A stretch of 64,000 nt of DNA, from the NCBI RefSeq assembly GCF_015354735.1, contig NZ_JACEFJ010000013.1:61482-125481 (forward strand). The letters run 5' to 3'. A program made the position numbers and the translations under genes. Of the stretch, positions 52,003 through 61,300 are shown piece by piece. Within the stretch, counting starts at the first letter, position 1; each line of letters starts with the position of its first letter. This stretch comes from Pararhodonellum marinum. Lineage in GTDB: Bacteria; Bacteroidota; Bacteroidia; Cytophagales; Cyclobacteriaceae. Under the pieces are notes generated by a model. The model searched no databases, had not been told where the DNA came from, and saw only the letters and a program-made list of their open reading frames with translations.

Positions 52003-52414
52003 AATAGAAGCACTTCTAGACAAGTATTGGGCAGGAGAAAGCAGCCTGGAAGAGGAGCAGGAACTTAGGTCTTTGATTTCAAAATCCTCCGACTTTCCTT
52101 CGGAACGATTGTTCTTCGAAGACTTGGCAACTCTTTCCCAAATTGAGCCAGCCCCTTTGCCCGCACCAAAAAACAAGCCTGTTTGGCTCCGGCCCATTTG
52201 GCAATCCGCGGCGGCTGTCTTACTCTTCTTGGCCGCAAGCTTCCTGGTCTTTCAGAACCAAGAAAAACAAACGGAAGCAGAGGCCTACGAACAGGTGATG
52301 CAGGCCCTTTCACTGATTCAGCAAAACATGCAAAAAGGCACAGGTCAATTGGAACCTATCAGCTCGTTTCGATACCTCAATACCTCTCACGAGATTTTTG
52401 ACTTAAAAGAATAA
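51992..52414 (+). CDS. putative anti-sigma factor with one membrane helix
   Basis: 140 residues. A short cytoplasmic N-terminal segment (KIEALLDKYWAGESSLEEEQ, resembling the zinc-less anti-sigma opening) is followed by one transmembrane helix (PIWQSAAAVLLFLAASFLVF, about 72-91) and a small external domain. Gene order sigma, single-membrane-span protein, then two DUF4252 genes, with an 11-bp overlap to the sigma gene, is the basis for the call. Confidence 0.75.
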   Translation: MKDKIEALLDKYWAGESSLEEEQELRSLISKSSDFPSERLFFEDLATLSQIEPAPLPAPKNKPVWLRPIWQSAAAVLLFLAASFLVFQNQEKQTEAEAYEQVMQALSLIQQNMQKGTGQLEPISSFRYLNTSHEIFDLKE

Positions 52415-52424
52415 AAAAAAAGCC

Positions 52425-52964
52425 ATGAAAAAATACATGATGATCTTCCTATTCCTGATGCTTGCTTCAGGATTACAGGCACAGGATGATGCCATAGTAC
52501 GTTTCTTTTCCAAATACATGGAAGATGACCGCTTCTCCAGGGTATTTATCAGTCCTAAAATGATGCAGATGGCCGGTGGGTTTTTGAAATCCAATGCAGT
52601 GGAAAGCCAGCTGAACAAAGATGAAAAAGACCTTGGGGAATTGATAGCCAAAGTAAGAGGCATCCGCATCCTGACCGGTGAAAATGTTCAGGGACAAAAA
52701 TTGTTCAAAGAAGCCATGGCTACCCTAAACAAAAATCAATATGAAGACCTGATGGACATACATGACAAGGGATCTGATGTGAAGTTTATGGTGAGAGAGG
52801 AAAATGGCATGGTCAAGGAATTGCTCATGCTCACTGGTTCTGAGGGAAACTTCACCCTTTTAAGTATGCTCGGGAACTTTACCTACCAGGACCTAAATAT
52901 CTTAGCAGAAAATACCAGCATCCCCGGAATGAAAGAATACCAATCAGGCCAAAAGAAAAAATAA
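52425..52964 (+). CDS. DUF4252 protein, exported
   Basis: 179 residues. Signal peptide YMMIFLFLMLASGLQAQ. The DUF4252 core begins DAIVRFFSKYMEDDRFSRVF, with ISPKMMQMAGGFLKS and GIRILTGENVQGQKLFKEAM. It is a small periplasmic or surface domain of unknown role, common in Bacteroidota sigma/anti-sigma operons. It ends with a lysine-rich QSGQKKK. It starts 10 bp after the anti-sigma gene. Confidence 0.85.
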   Translation: MKKYMMIFLFLMLASGLQAQDDAIVRFFSKYMEDDRFSRVFISPKMMQMAGGFLKSNAVESQLNKDEKDLGELIAKVRGIRILTGENVQGQKLFKEAMATLNKNQYEDLMDIHDKGSDVKFMVREENGMVKELLMLTGSEGNFTLLSMLGNFTYQDLNILAENTSIPGMKEYQSGQKKK

Positions 52965-52992
52965 TCCAAACCTTGAAAACTCATAAACCAAA

Positions 52993-53481
52993 ATGAAAAT
53001 GAAAAAGATAATATTATTTGGGCTACTGATGACCATAGGAATTATGGCACATGCCCAAAGCAAAAGTGTGGCTGAACTTTATAACAAACACAAAGCCAAT
53101 GAAAATTTCTTCCACCTGGACTTGGCAGGGAATTTCATGAATTTTGCGAAAGGTTTCGACCTCAAACTGGATGAAGCCAATCTGGATCACTTGACCAGTT
53201 CCGTTGACAAGGTTAGACTGTTCAAGTTGCCATACGGAGGTCAAGCAGCCAAAGCTGATTTTCAGGCTCTGCAAAAAGGACTTCAAAAAGAAAAATTTGA
53301 CTTGATGATGGAAATGACTGAAAAGAGCAATGGAATTATGCTGTACAGTAAAGGAAGCAGTTCCATCAGTGATCTGATTCTATTGATCAATGGAAAAGAA
53401 GGTGATTATATGGTAGTGGAATTGACCGGTAAATTTGATCCACAAGCCTTGGAGGAGGCGGGAAACAAAGTGGGTTATTAA
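52993..53481 (+). CDS. second DUF4252 protein, exported
   Basis: 162 residues, signal peptide IILFGLLMTIGIMAHAQ. It shares the fold of its neighbour: SVAELYNKHKANENFFHLDL, MNFAKGFDLKLDEANLDHL, LFKLPYGGQAAKADFQALQK. It diverges enough from the first copy to suggest an old duplication. It is last in the operon and is followed by a strong terminator. Confidence 0.85.
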   Translation: MKMKKIILFGLLMTIGIMAHAQSKSVAELYNKHKANENFFHLDLAGNFMNFAKGFDLKLDEANLDHLTSSVDKVRLFKLPYGGQAAKADFQALQKGLQKEKFDLMMEMTEKSNGIMLYSKGSSSISDLILLINGKEGDYMVVELTGKFDPQALEEAGNKVGY

Positions 53482-53921
53482 CCTAAAACCCACATGAATA
53501 TTTTTTATTCCAGTTAAAAAATGGGTACAAGCCTCTAATTTCGGAGGCTTGTACTATTTTATTTTTATGTAATATTTTAAGAGGAAAAACATAATTACAA
53601 TTTGATTTTTTGAAATTTTATTACAGAATTTTGATCAGAAACCATCGGTTTAATGTTCTTGATATCGTTTGCGACCAATTTTAATTTCATTTATAGATTT
53701 GTTAACAATAGTTTATATTTGTTACCATATCGTTATCAAAAATGATATTTTATTAAATTATTTGGAATTTAATATTTGATGTTTTACATTTGAGTCAAAA
53801 TCATACTTGATTTTTTCCCCGCCCAAAATAATTAAGCTCAACTTATCAAAAAAGCTATGCTGGTTTTCCGAATCAGTATAGGAGTTTAACAAATTTAAAA
53901 AACCTATTAACAGTTTTTATT
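53482..53921. other. intergenic stretch, 440 bp
   Basis: Very AT-rich. It contains the terminator at 53525-53565 and, presumably, the promoter of the gene at 53922, for which no convincing -7 box could be chosen. No gene or repeat is seen. Confidence 0.6.
53525..53565 (+). terminator. terminator of the ECF/DUF4252 operon
   Basis: A perfect 11-bp stem, GTACAAGCCTC and GAGGCTTGTAC around an 8-nt loop, is followed by TATTTTATTTTT. Confidence 0.88.
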
Positions 53922-54512
53922 ATGAGATTAATTATGGCATTATTGGTGGCAATGGGGATTTCAGGAAATTCCCTCGCCCACACTGGCGTTGAGCAATCAG
54001 CGCACGAAGATTCGGTAGTATTGCAGCAGGTAAAACCTGGCAATGTTAAACTGGTTTACAGAGAAGTTCCTAACGGTCCAGTCTATGTAAAAATTACAGA
54101 TCAAGACAACAAAACGCTCGTCAAAGATAGGATTCAGATGGAAAACCCATTCTCGAAGAACTATAATATGGAATATTTAAAACCCGGACTATATCATGTA
54201 GAGGTTAAAAACAACAATGGTTTGATGGAAACCTATGACCTAGACATGAGACCTGCTAAAGAGGAACCTGTGGTTTATTCAAAAGTGGAAATGGTAGGAG
54301 ACAGGAAGTTTAAGCTAGTGGTGAACGCCGTAGCTGCATCCAATCTGATCATCAGAATCTACGACAAAAATGAGCTTATCCATCAGGAAGTGGTAGAAGA
54401 TGTAAAAGGAGTCCAAAAACTGTATACCATACAGGGAATCCGACAAATGGGCAACATCGTCTTCCAAGTCAGCAACGATCAGGGATTTGACCAATATCTT
54501 TCGGCTAGGTAG
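53922..54512 (+). CDS. hypothetical secreted protein
   Basis: 196 residues. Signal peptide LIMALLVAMGISGNSLA. The mature part has two beta-sandwich-like repeats, each resembling a small Ig-like or T9SS-type domain: NVKLVYREVPNGPVYVKITD with YLKPGLYHVEVKNNNGLMET, and SKVEMVGDRKFKLVVNAVAA with NLIIRIYDKNELIHQEVVED. There is no C-terminal sorting signal. The function is unknown. It is monocistronic, with its own terminator downstream. Confidence 0.75.
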   Translation: MRLIMALLVAMGISGNSLAHTGVEQSAHEDSVVLQQVKPGNVKLVYREVPNGPVYVKITDQDNKTLVKDRIQMENPFSKNYNMEYLKPGLYHVEVKNNNGLMETYDLDMRPAKEEPVVYSKVEMVGDRKFKLVVNAVAASNLIIRIYDKNELIHQEVVEDVKGVQKLYTIQGIRQMGNIVFQVSNDQGFDQYLSAR

Positions 54513-54574
54513 CCACCTGGCCCATGAAAGGTTGTGGCAAATTTGGGAAAACACAATCAAGTATGAAAAAATAG

Positions 54575-54604
54575 AAAGAGGCCTTTGAAGGCCTCTTTTT
54601 TTTA
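54575..54604 (+). terminator. terminator after the secreted protein gene
   Basis: GAGGCCTT and AAGGCCTC around a 2-nt loop, followed by eight T. It also lies at the end of the convergent rluB-like gene and may serve both. Confidence 0.85.
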
Positions 54605-55717
54605 TTTGAAATATTTGAGATTGACTACTTCCATTTCGGACAAAAACCTAAAGGATCCTCTTTTGATGTCCTTCTTAGTCAATCCTGCATAAACCACCCT
54701 GTCTAGTGCCACTACGTCATAGCCTAGATGGGCAAATATTCTGCGGACGATCCTATTTTTACCCACATGAATTTCGAGTCCCAGTATGGTCCTATCCTTT
54801 GACAGCACCTGCATGTCGTCTACTTTTACGGGTCCATCTTCCAAGGTCAGTCCCTCCTCCAAAATCTTGATTTCATCATTTTTGTTCAAGGGTTTGTCCA
54901 AGGTAACCTGATAGATCTTCTTTATCTTGTTGGAAGGATGGGACAGCTTTGCCGCTAATTCTCCATCATTGGTAAACAACAACAACCCTGTGGTATTTCT
55001 GTCGAGTCTTCCGACTGGAAACACCCTTTCCTCACAGGCATTTTTGATCAAATCCATGACCGTCTTCCGCTCTAGGGGATCATCTGTGGTAGTGATGAAA
55101 TCCTTCGGCTTGTTCATCAGGAGGTAAACGGGTTTCTCCGGATTGATGGCGCTTCCTTTGTAAGTCACCCGGTCTTTCCTAAGGACCTTGTGCCCCAATG
55201 AGGTGATTACTTCACCATTGACTTTTATTTCCCCTTTCTCGATCAATTTATCGGCTTCCCGTCTAGAACAGATGCCTGAATTGGCGATGTATTTGTTTAG
55301 CCTAATTTCATCCGCTACAGGTGTCTTTTCCGCCTGCTTTTCAATTTTTTTAAAATTATATTCAGGTCTTTCAAGCTGTTCCCCCCTTATGCCTTTACCT
55401 GTTGGTTTTTTAAAGCCTGATTTGAAGGGTTTTTTGGTACCTTGTTTGGAATCTTTAGGATCTAGAGGTGCATACACCGGTTTCTGATCTTTTCCTCTGC
55501 CTTTGTAAACTGATTTACTTGCTTCTGGAATTGGTTTGCTTTGACAGGGTTCTTCATCTGCCCTCTTGAATTTTTTCAGTGGCGAAAATCCAGGATCATG
55601 GGGACGCTCAGAAGCGTCTTTTTTTCCTGAATACTTATTTGATTTAAACCCAGGTTTTTTCTCACTTCCGTAATCTTTTTTCCAGGATTTTTGATTGTCG
55701 TCTTTTTTGTTTTTCAT
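54602..55717 (-). CDS. rluB: RsuA/RluB-family rRNA pseudouridine synthase
   Basis: 371 residues. A basic, low-complexity N-terminal extension of about 130 residues (Lys, Gly and Pro rich, KPGFKSNKYSGKKDASERP) precedes an S4 RNA-binding domain (RLNKYIANSGICSRREADKL). The catalytic domain follows: NKPKDFITTTDDPLERKTVM, FPVGRLDRNTTGLLLFTNDG (catalytic Asp), KKIYQVTLDKPLNKNDEIKI and GKNRIVRRIFAHLGYDVVAL. It modifies 23S rRNA in family members. Linkage to scpB on the same strand repeats an order seen in many bacteria and supports RluB. Confidence 0.88.
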   Translation of the reverse strand: MKNKKDDNQKSWKKDYGSEKKPGFKSNKYSGKKDASERPHDPGFSPLKKFKRADEEPCQSKPIPEASKSVYKGRGKDQKPVYAPLDPKDSKQGTKKPFKSGFKKPTGKGIRGEQLERPEYNFKKIEKQAEKTPVADEIRLNKYIANSGICSRREADKLIEKGEIKVNGEVITSLGHKVLRKDRVTYKGSAINPEKPVYLLMNKPKDFITTTDDPLERKTVMDLIKNACEERVFPVGRLDRNTTGLLLFTNDGELAAKLSHPSNKIKKIYQVTLDKPLNKNDEIKILEEGLTLEDGPVKVDDMQVLSKDRTILGLEIHVGKNRIVRRIFAHLGYDVVALDRVVYAGLTKKDIKRGSFRFLSEMEVVNLKYFK

Positions 55718-55859
55718 TGTCTTGCAACATCTCTGCTGTATTTGTTATCTATCCCTTAAACCGCTTAACTACCTGATTTTAAGGGGTTGCAAAGATAAGG
55801 AAAAAATTAGTGATAAAATACAAAGATCAAAAATAAACCCCGGCAGGGTGACAGTAAAT

Positions 55860-56420
55860 TCAATCTCTTTCTTCTCCGATCTGATTTTCCTGGCTGGCAA
55901 AATCTTTGGGTTGGGGAAGGTCTTTCAGCTCATTGATGCCAAAATATTCCATAAACCGCTCACTTGTTCCATATAGCAAGGGTCTTCCTACTCCTTCAGA
56001 CTTTCCTGTGATGCGAATAAGCTCCTTTTCCAACAATTTTTGGATTGAATAATCACAGTTTACCCCTCGAATTTGTTCTAAAGTGGATTTGGTAATCGGT
56101 TGTTTATACGCAACGATAGCGAGCGTTTCCATTTGTGCAGTAGAAAGCCGTTTTTGGGATTGCTGTTTAAGCAAAATTGAAATGCTGCTCTGATAAGCAG
56201 GCTTGGTCAGAAACTGAAACCCACCGGCAACGGATTCCAGTGCAAAAGAAAAATCTTCGTGCAGGTACTTTTCCTGAAGTTGAACAAGAGCTTCAGCGAT
56301 GTGGTCTTTTGGTACTTCAGACTCAAACATCTCCATCAGGCATTTTTGGATCTCTTCAATTCCCAATGGAGACGGTGAGCAGAAAATTAGGGCCTCAATA
56401 TGTTTGTGCAAAAAGTCCAA
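55860..56420 (-). CDS. scpB: SMC-Scp complex subunit ScpB
   Basis: 186 residues. Two winged-helix domains: KHIEALIFCSPSPLGIEEIQ at the start, then the second with TAQMETLAIVAYKQPITKST, ILEQIRGVNCDYSIQKLLE-type segment, and LLYGTSERFMEYFGINELKD. It bridges the SMC condensin kleisin (ScpA) and is needed for chromosome segregation. Its start lies 2 bp after the stop of the TraR/DksA-like gene, so they are co-transcribed. Confidence 0.92.
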   Translation of the reverse strand: MDFLHKHIEALIFCSPSPLGIEEIQKCLMEMFESEVPKDHIAEALVQLQEKYLHEDFSFALESVAGGFQFLTKPAYQSSISILLKQQSQKRLSTAQMETLAIVAYKQPITKSTLEQIRGVNCDYSIQKLLEKELIRITGKSEGVGRPLLYGTSERFMEYFGINELKDLPQPKDFASQENQIGEERD

Positions 56421-56422
56421 AA

Positions 56423-56806
56423 TTATTTCTTGGCCAATTTGGCTTCAATAGAATGCATCGTATGCGGAACTGCCTTCAGCCTTTCTTTGGCTATCAATTT
56501 TCCCGTATCCACACAGACACCATAAGTTCCATTCTTAATCCTGACCAAAGCGTTTTCAAGATTGATGATGAATTTCTGTTGTCTTGCCGCGAGTTGACTT
56601 AAGCTTTCCCTTTCAAGCGTATCCGCTCCGTCTTCCAAAAGTTTTGAGGTGGAAGCGGTATTATCGGTCCCACTGTCATTTCTTTTGCTCAATGATTCCT
56701 TCAAGGAAGTCAGTTCCTCTTTGGCCACGGCCAATTTTTGTAAGATCAAATCCTCAAATTCCTTGAGTTCCTCTCTCGAATAAGATGTTTTTTCTTCAGT
56801 GCTCAT
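56423..56806 (-). CDS. TraR/DksA-like protein, zinc-finger cysteines lost
   Basis: About 127 residues from the ATG at 56806 (MSTEEKTSYSREELKEFEDL); the 16 codons upstream are unlikely. A coiled-coil (VAKEELTSLKESLSKRNDSG) is followed by the DksA C-terminal pattern KNGTYGVCVDTGKLIAKERL and KAVPHTMHSIEAKL. The C4 zinc finger is incomplete: only the Cys of GVC remains; the other three positions are Thr, His or Ser. It could still bind RNA polymerase. It is the first gene of a pair with scpB. Confidence 0.82.
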   Translation of the reverse strand: MSTEEKTSYSREELKEFEDLILQKLAVAKEELTSLKESLSKRNDSGTDNTASTSKLLEDGADTLERESLSQLAARQQKFIINLENALVRIKNGTYGVCVDTGKLIAKERLKAVPHTMHSIEAKLAKK

Positions 56807-57004
56807 AACATTTTTGGTTAGATTTGGCTTTGAAAACTGTCGTAGACCGTTCAAAAAGTCCCCTAAAATACATTTAGCAATTTAAAATCAAAAATTTGAA
56901 TCCTGCTTTATCTGTTACAGAATAATTTAAATTGCTTCCTTTGTAATTGAATATTCTATTTAACGGAAATTAAGCCGGTATAGATTAAATAAAATTTTAA
57001 AATC

Positions 57005-58090
57005 ATGAAAAAAATTACCCATTTCTTCTTAATCAGCCTATTATTTTTATTGGTAATCAGCTGTGCTGAAAATTCTGCAAAAAGCGCTGAAAATAATGAT
57101 TTACCACCTGAAAATCCAAAAATAGGCTTGGCCATTCATGGCGGCGCAGGAACCATCAAAAGAGAAAACATGACCCCTGAAAGGGAAAAAGCTTACCGGG
57201 AAAAATTACAGGAATCCTTGGAAGCAGGTTATGCTGTTTTGGAAAAAGGGGGAAGTTCTACCGATGCTGTCATCGCTGCGGTAAAAGTGATGGAAGACAG
57301 TCCATTTTTCAATGCAGGCCATGGGGCAGTCTTTACCAATGAAGGCAAAAACGAACTGGATGCGGCCATCATGGAAGGAGCAAGCAAAAATGCCGGGGCT
57401 GTGGCAAGCATCACCAATGTCAAAAACCCCATCACTTTGGCCCATGCAGTGATGAACAATTCCCCGCATGTTTTCATGGTAGGTGGTGGCGCCGAAAAAT
57501 TTGCCATGGAACAAAACCTGGAAATCGTAGATCCTGCTTATTTTAGAGATGAGCAGCGATATGAGCAATTGCTTAAAATCATCGATACCGAAAAGCAGCA
57601 ACTCGATCACTCTTCCCAACTCGAACTGGAATTACAGGATCCCTATTTTAAAGATCGGAAATTTGGAACAGTTGGAGCGGTGGCCGTGGACATGGAAGGA
57701 AATGTAGCAGCAGCCACGTCCACCGGAGGCATGACCAACAAAAGATATGGACGGGTAGGTGATGTTCCAATAATAGGGGCAGGAACCTATGCCGACAACG
57801 CTACCTGTGCGGTGTCTGCAACTGGTCACGGGGAGTATTTTATTCGGACCGTCGTGGGACATGAAATTGCCGCTCAGATGAAGTATCTGGATAAGTCTCT
57901 CAAAGACGCGGCAGATGATGTAGTCATGAAGCAGTTGGTGGAAATTGAAGGAGAAGGCGGCATCATTGCCATAGACAAATACGGTAACATCGCAATGCCT
58001 TTCAACTCTGAAGGCATGTACAGGGGCTACATGTATGAGAAAGGTAAAGGAAAAACCTTTATTTATAAAGATGAAGATGAAAAACTGTGA
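57005..58090 (+). CDS. isoaspartyl peptidase/L-asparaginase, lipoprotein
   Basis: 361 residues of the Ntn-hydrolase (IaaA-like) family. The signal peptide ends in a lipobox (LLVISCAENS). Blocks: KIGLAIHGGAGTIKRENMTP, FNAGHGAVFTNEGKNELDAA, and the autoprocessing site KFGTVGAVAVDMEGNVAAAT (Thr nucleophile at about residue 221), followed by STGGMTNKRYGRVGDVPIIG, GTYADNATCAVSATGHGEYF. Cleavage before the Thr gives alpha and beta subunits. It degrades isoaspartyl dipeptides or asparagine in the periplasm. It has its own terminator. Confidence 0.9.
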   Translation: MKKITHFFLISLLFLLVISCAENSAKSAENNDLPPENPKIGLAIHGGAGTIKRENMTPEREKAYREKLQESLEAGYAVLEKGGSSTDAVIAAVKVMEDSPFFNAGHGAVFTNEGKNELDAAIMEGASKNAGAVASITNVKNPITLAHAVMNNSPHVFMVGGGAEKFAMEQNLEIVDPAYFRDEQRYEQLLKIIDTEKQQLDHSSQLELELQDPYFKDRKFGTVGAVAVDMEGNVAAATSTGGMTNKRYGRVGDVPIIGAGTYADNATCAVSATGHGEYFIRTVVGHEIAAQMKYLDKSLKDAADDVVMKQLVEIEGEGGIIAIDKYGNIAMPFNSEGMYRGYMYEKGKGKTFIYKDEDEKL

Positions 58091-58098
58091 TAGTAAAA

Positions 58099-58123
58099 AG
58101 GGCTGAAAATCAGCCCTTTTTTA
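58099..58123. terminator. hairpin terminator between asparaginase and small protein genes
   Basis: AAAAGGGCTGA and TCAGCCCTTTT around a 3-nt loop, with T-runs on both strands. It ends the asparaginase gene and overlaps the stop of the convergent 51-residue gene. Confidence 0.88.
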
Positions 58124-58276
58124 TGGTACCAATAAGGATTGAACTCTTTTTTCCAATAAGGCCAATTCAATGTGCATCCGGTATTTGACCCGGAGATAGC
58201 GGTGAATGACTTTCAGGCTCTTTCCTTTGGAGACAAAGTATTCCTGAAGAATCTGGGTGATTAGGTCTTTGTTCAT
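58121..58276 (-). CDS. small conserved-looking hypothetical protein (51 aa)
   Basis: A 51-codon frame from ATG 58276 to TAA at 58121-58123. The peptide is basic and helical: MNKDLITQILQEYFVSKGKS, then LKVIHRYLRVKYRMHIELAL, ending EKRVQSLLVP. It has balanced codon use, a terminator at its end and sensible spacing, which support a real gene. No family is recognised; a small cytoplasmic nucleic-acid-interacting or regulatory protein is a guess. It is close to, and may be transcribed after, nothing upstream: the 1113-residue gene lies downstream of it on the same strand's left side only across 75 bp at 58277-58351. Confidence 0.55.
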   Translation of the reverse strand: MNKDLITQILQEYFVSKGKSLKVIHRYLRVKYRMHIELALLEKRVQSLLVP

Positions 58277-58351
58277 TGTTACTAGGGAGAATATAAGTGA
58301 AATGGAAGTTAATAAAATTTTATGGTAATTAAAAGCAGTTAATTAAAAATA

Positions 58352-61300
58352 TTATTTAACTCCAACCACCACAGTCTTTTTGATAACCGCTGTGCTGCCT
58401 AAGTTTATATCAATATATTCTACCCAAACGATATAATATCCTGGTCTAACCCTTTTATGACTTAGATCCGTTCCATTCCAGGTGTACATCCCCTTATTGC
58501 CCCAAACATCATTCTGGGCAATGTCTTTGATCAGCTGCCCAGTGACGCTGTATATCCTTACAGTAGCCACCAAGCCGGATTGAGGCACCTCATATTGGAT
58601 GGAGGTGAAATTCTGTTCTCCAGGTGCATCCGGTACAAATACTTTCGGAGAGATCAAGATCATTTCTTCCGTCACCTGCCCAGGAGTGATTTTTTGGGAA
58701 TTTTTGAAACCTGGGCTTGCATAACCCACCGTAGCTGAAGCTGAATGCCAGTGGTGGGGATTATTGACCTCTCCTTCATAGCTGATCCTTTCCAATGACA
58801 CCCCTTTAGGATCCCGAACGATAGGGTGGTGCATGCTTTCATGGTACTCAAACTTTTCCATCAAGTTTTCCTCCGGATCAAGCCAGATGACAGACCCCTC
58901 CCGGATGGGATAGCTGGGCAGTCCGCTCAATTCCACGAAGGCTTCCTTGTTTCCTTTAGGATATTCCAATTTTAGTTGCTGGGAATCTGTCGTAAATACC
59001 AGATATTCGTAGGGTGAAAGGATATAATCCTCGGTAAAAACCAACCGTCTGTTACTGATCATTTCGTTGGTAAAATTGGCCAGTTTCCAGTTCTTCAGGT
59101 TGATCGCTTTGTGGGAACGGTTGTAGATTTCCACAAATTTTGGGGCTCCGGTCCGGGGATTGAAAAGCACTTCATTCAAGACAACATCACCTCTTTCAGC
59201 GGGAGACGGCAGCATAAAAGTCGCTGACTTTTGTTCTGGATTTATGGCATTCCCTACGCAGTCCCTGAGACCCACCGCACTGATTTCATAAAGCGTTTGT
59301 GCTTGAATGGGCTGATCAAAAAGGATCTTGATTTCTGCCGGATGCATAGGGTCCCATTGAACATTGGAAACACTTAAAGATGGTCGAATGTCAAAGTCTA
59401 CTTCTTCTGCCTCTGGACCAAGTGCCTTGGAGAACACTACATTCAGCAAGTGAGGCGATGTGGCCATGGCCTTCAAAAGCTGGGGTTTCGTCAAGTCGGG
59501 ACTTTCATCAAAAATGGCATTGATGCTTCCTGGCGTACCCAGTTTTGGAGAAGTGCTAGGCTTGAGGTTACCAAAAGCATTACAGGGCAGGTAGGGATTG
59601 ATGATTTCTAAACTCATCCCAACTCCTGCCTGTGCCGCTCCCCCATAAGTGCCATTGTCGTAACTCAAACTGTCAATTACCGAGCCGTTAACCCCCAACA
59701 GTTTTACCTCATCCCCCCCATTTAAAAGGGTCGGCCAAGAAGTCAATCCAATCACTTCACCAAATGGTTTAAAATTATCGGCCTGATTGGCAGGTGTCAA
59801 AAGGACATATGTTTTGGGGGCCAAAAGGTATTGGGGCAATGTGGTTTCGCTCCTTGAATTGGCCAACCTGATTCCTCCTAAATTGATTACCTCAGTACCT
59901 GGATGGTACAGTTCAATGTACTCCGAATTGGGAAGTGGATTCTCTGCCCTTGGTGCGGGCATCACCTCATTGATGATGATAGATTTGAAAGAAACATGAC
60001 TTGGATCACTAAAAGTAAAATCCAAACTTGTGGGCACAATGACATTTCTGTTTAGGTCTTCAATTGATTCTACTCTCAATTCATAGACTTGCCCGTGAAT
60101 GAGGTCAAATGAGAGTTTTAATCGTACCTGATTGGACGCATCACCGCTAGAGACTTCTTCTGGAATTTGGCCCTCGATCCGGTAGTGGGAAGGGATTAAT
60201 TTGAGAAAAGGATCCAAATCCTCTGAAAAGGAAATTAGGATTTCATTGGAAGAAACAAAACTCAATTGTTGAATTTGTGGGGGAGTGAAGTCTGCGATGA
60301 TTTGACGGGTAGATCCAGACAACAGGAATCCATTTATATCTCTGCGAATGGGTACGGTCAAGTCATAAAATCGGTCTTCTTGAAGCGGTTTACTCAATTT
60401 CAGCTCCAAAACCGACGCATCGTTTTCCTGGAGAGAAGGTGAAAGTATGCCTTCCTCATCCCTGACACTAAAACCTGAGCCCACCAAGAATTCAGGAGAA
60501 AGGGCGTGCTCATGAACCAACAAAATACGGTCACTTTCAGGCATGTAAATCGTTTCAATACCATCCGAGTAAATCAGGGTTTCTGTCAGGTTTTCTACCC
60601 TTAGCCCTTGTTCGTTTTTTGCCACTAAAACATCCACAGTAACCTCATTTCCCAATGCAAAACCATGCTGTGGAATAATTTGAAGTTGATATTGCCTTTC
60701 CATCAATTCAACTGACTTTGGCGTTGTTCCTAAGATCCTGTAATGGTCAGGTGGAAGAGAAAATGCGGGATCCAAGTAATGGGAAAAACTCAATTGGACA
60801 GTGTCTTGATTGAGGAAAAATACTTTTCCCAATCCCATTAAGGTATTATCAAGATTTACTTCCAAATCAAAAAGTGGGTTTTGATTGGGATCTTCAATAT
60901 CATTGACGGAAAAAGTCAATACCTTGGTTTTAATTTGTTCGGAGGCACTTAACAGAAAAATACGATCCGTGATTTTTTCCACCTGGCTAATTTTAAAATC
61001 ACTTGATAAGATTTGATCTACCGATACCTTATGCACTGGCCTGTCCAAAGACAATTGAATTTGGTTGGGGTTGATCAACCTGACATCCGAAACGTTTACC
61101 TCTTGATTGATTTTCACTTTAAAATCATCCAAAAATAAACGGGCAGCACTTCCTGTTCCCGCCCCGTAAATCGCTTCCAATTTGATGGTTATTTCCTCTT
61201 TGTCTGTAAAGTCTGAGGGGATAAGGCTTTCATAAAACTGAAATTCTGAATCAACATTGGGAAAGGTGAGTTTATCTCCAATCTGAACCCGGTTTTGGAA

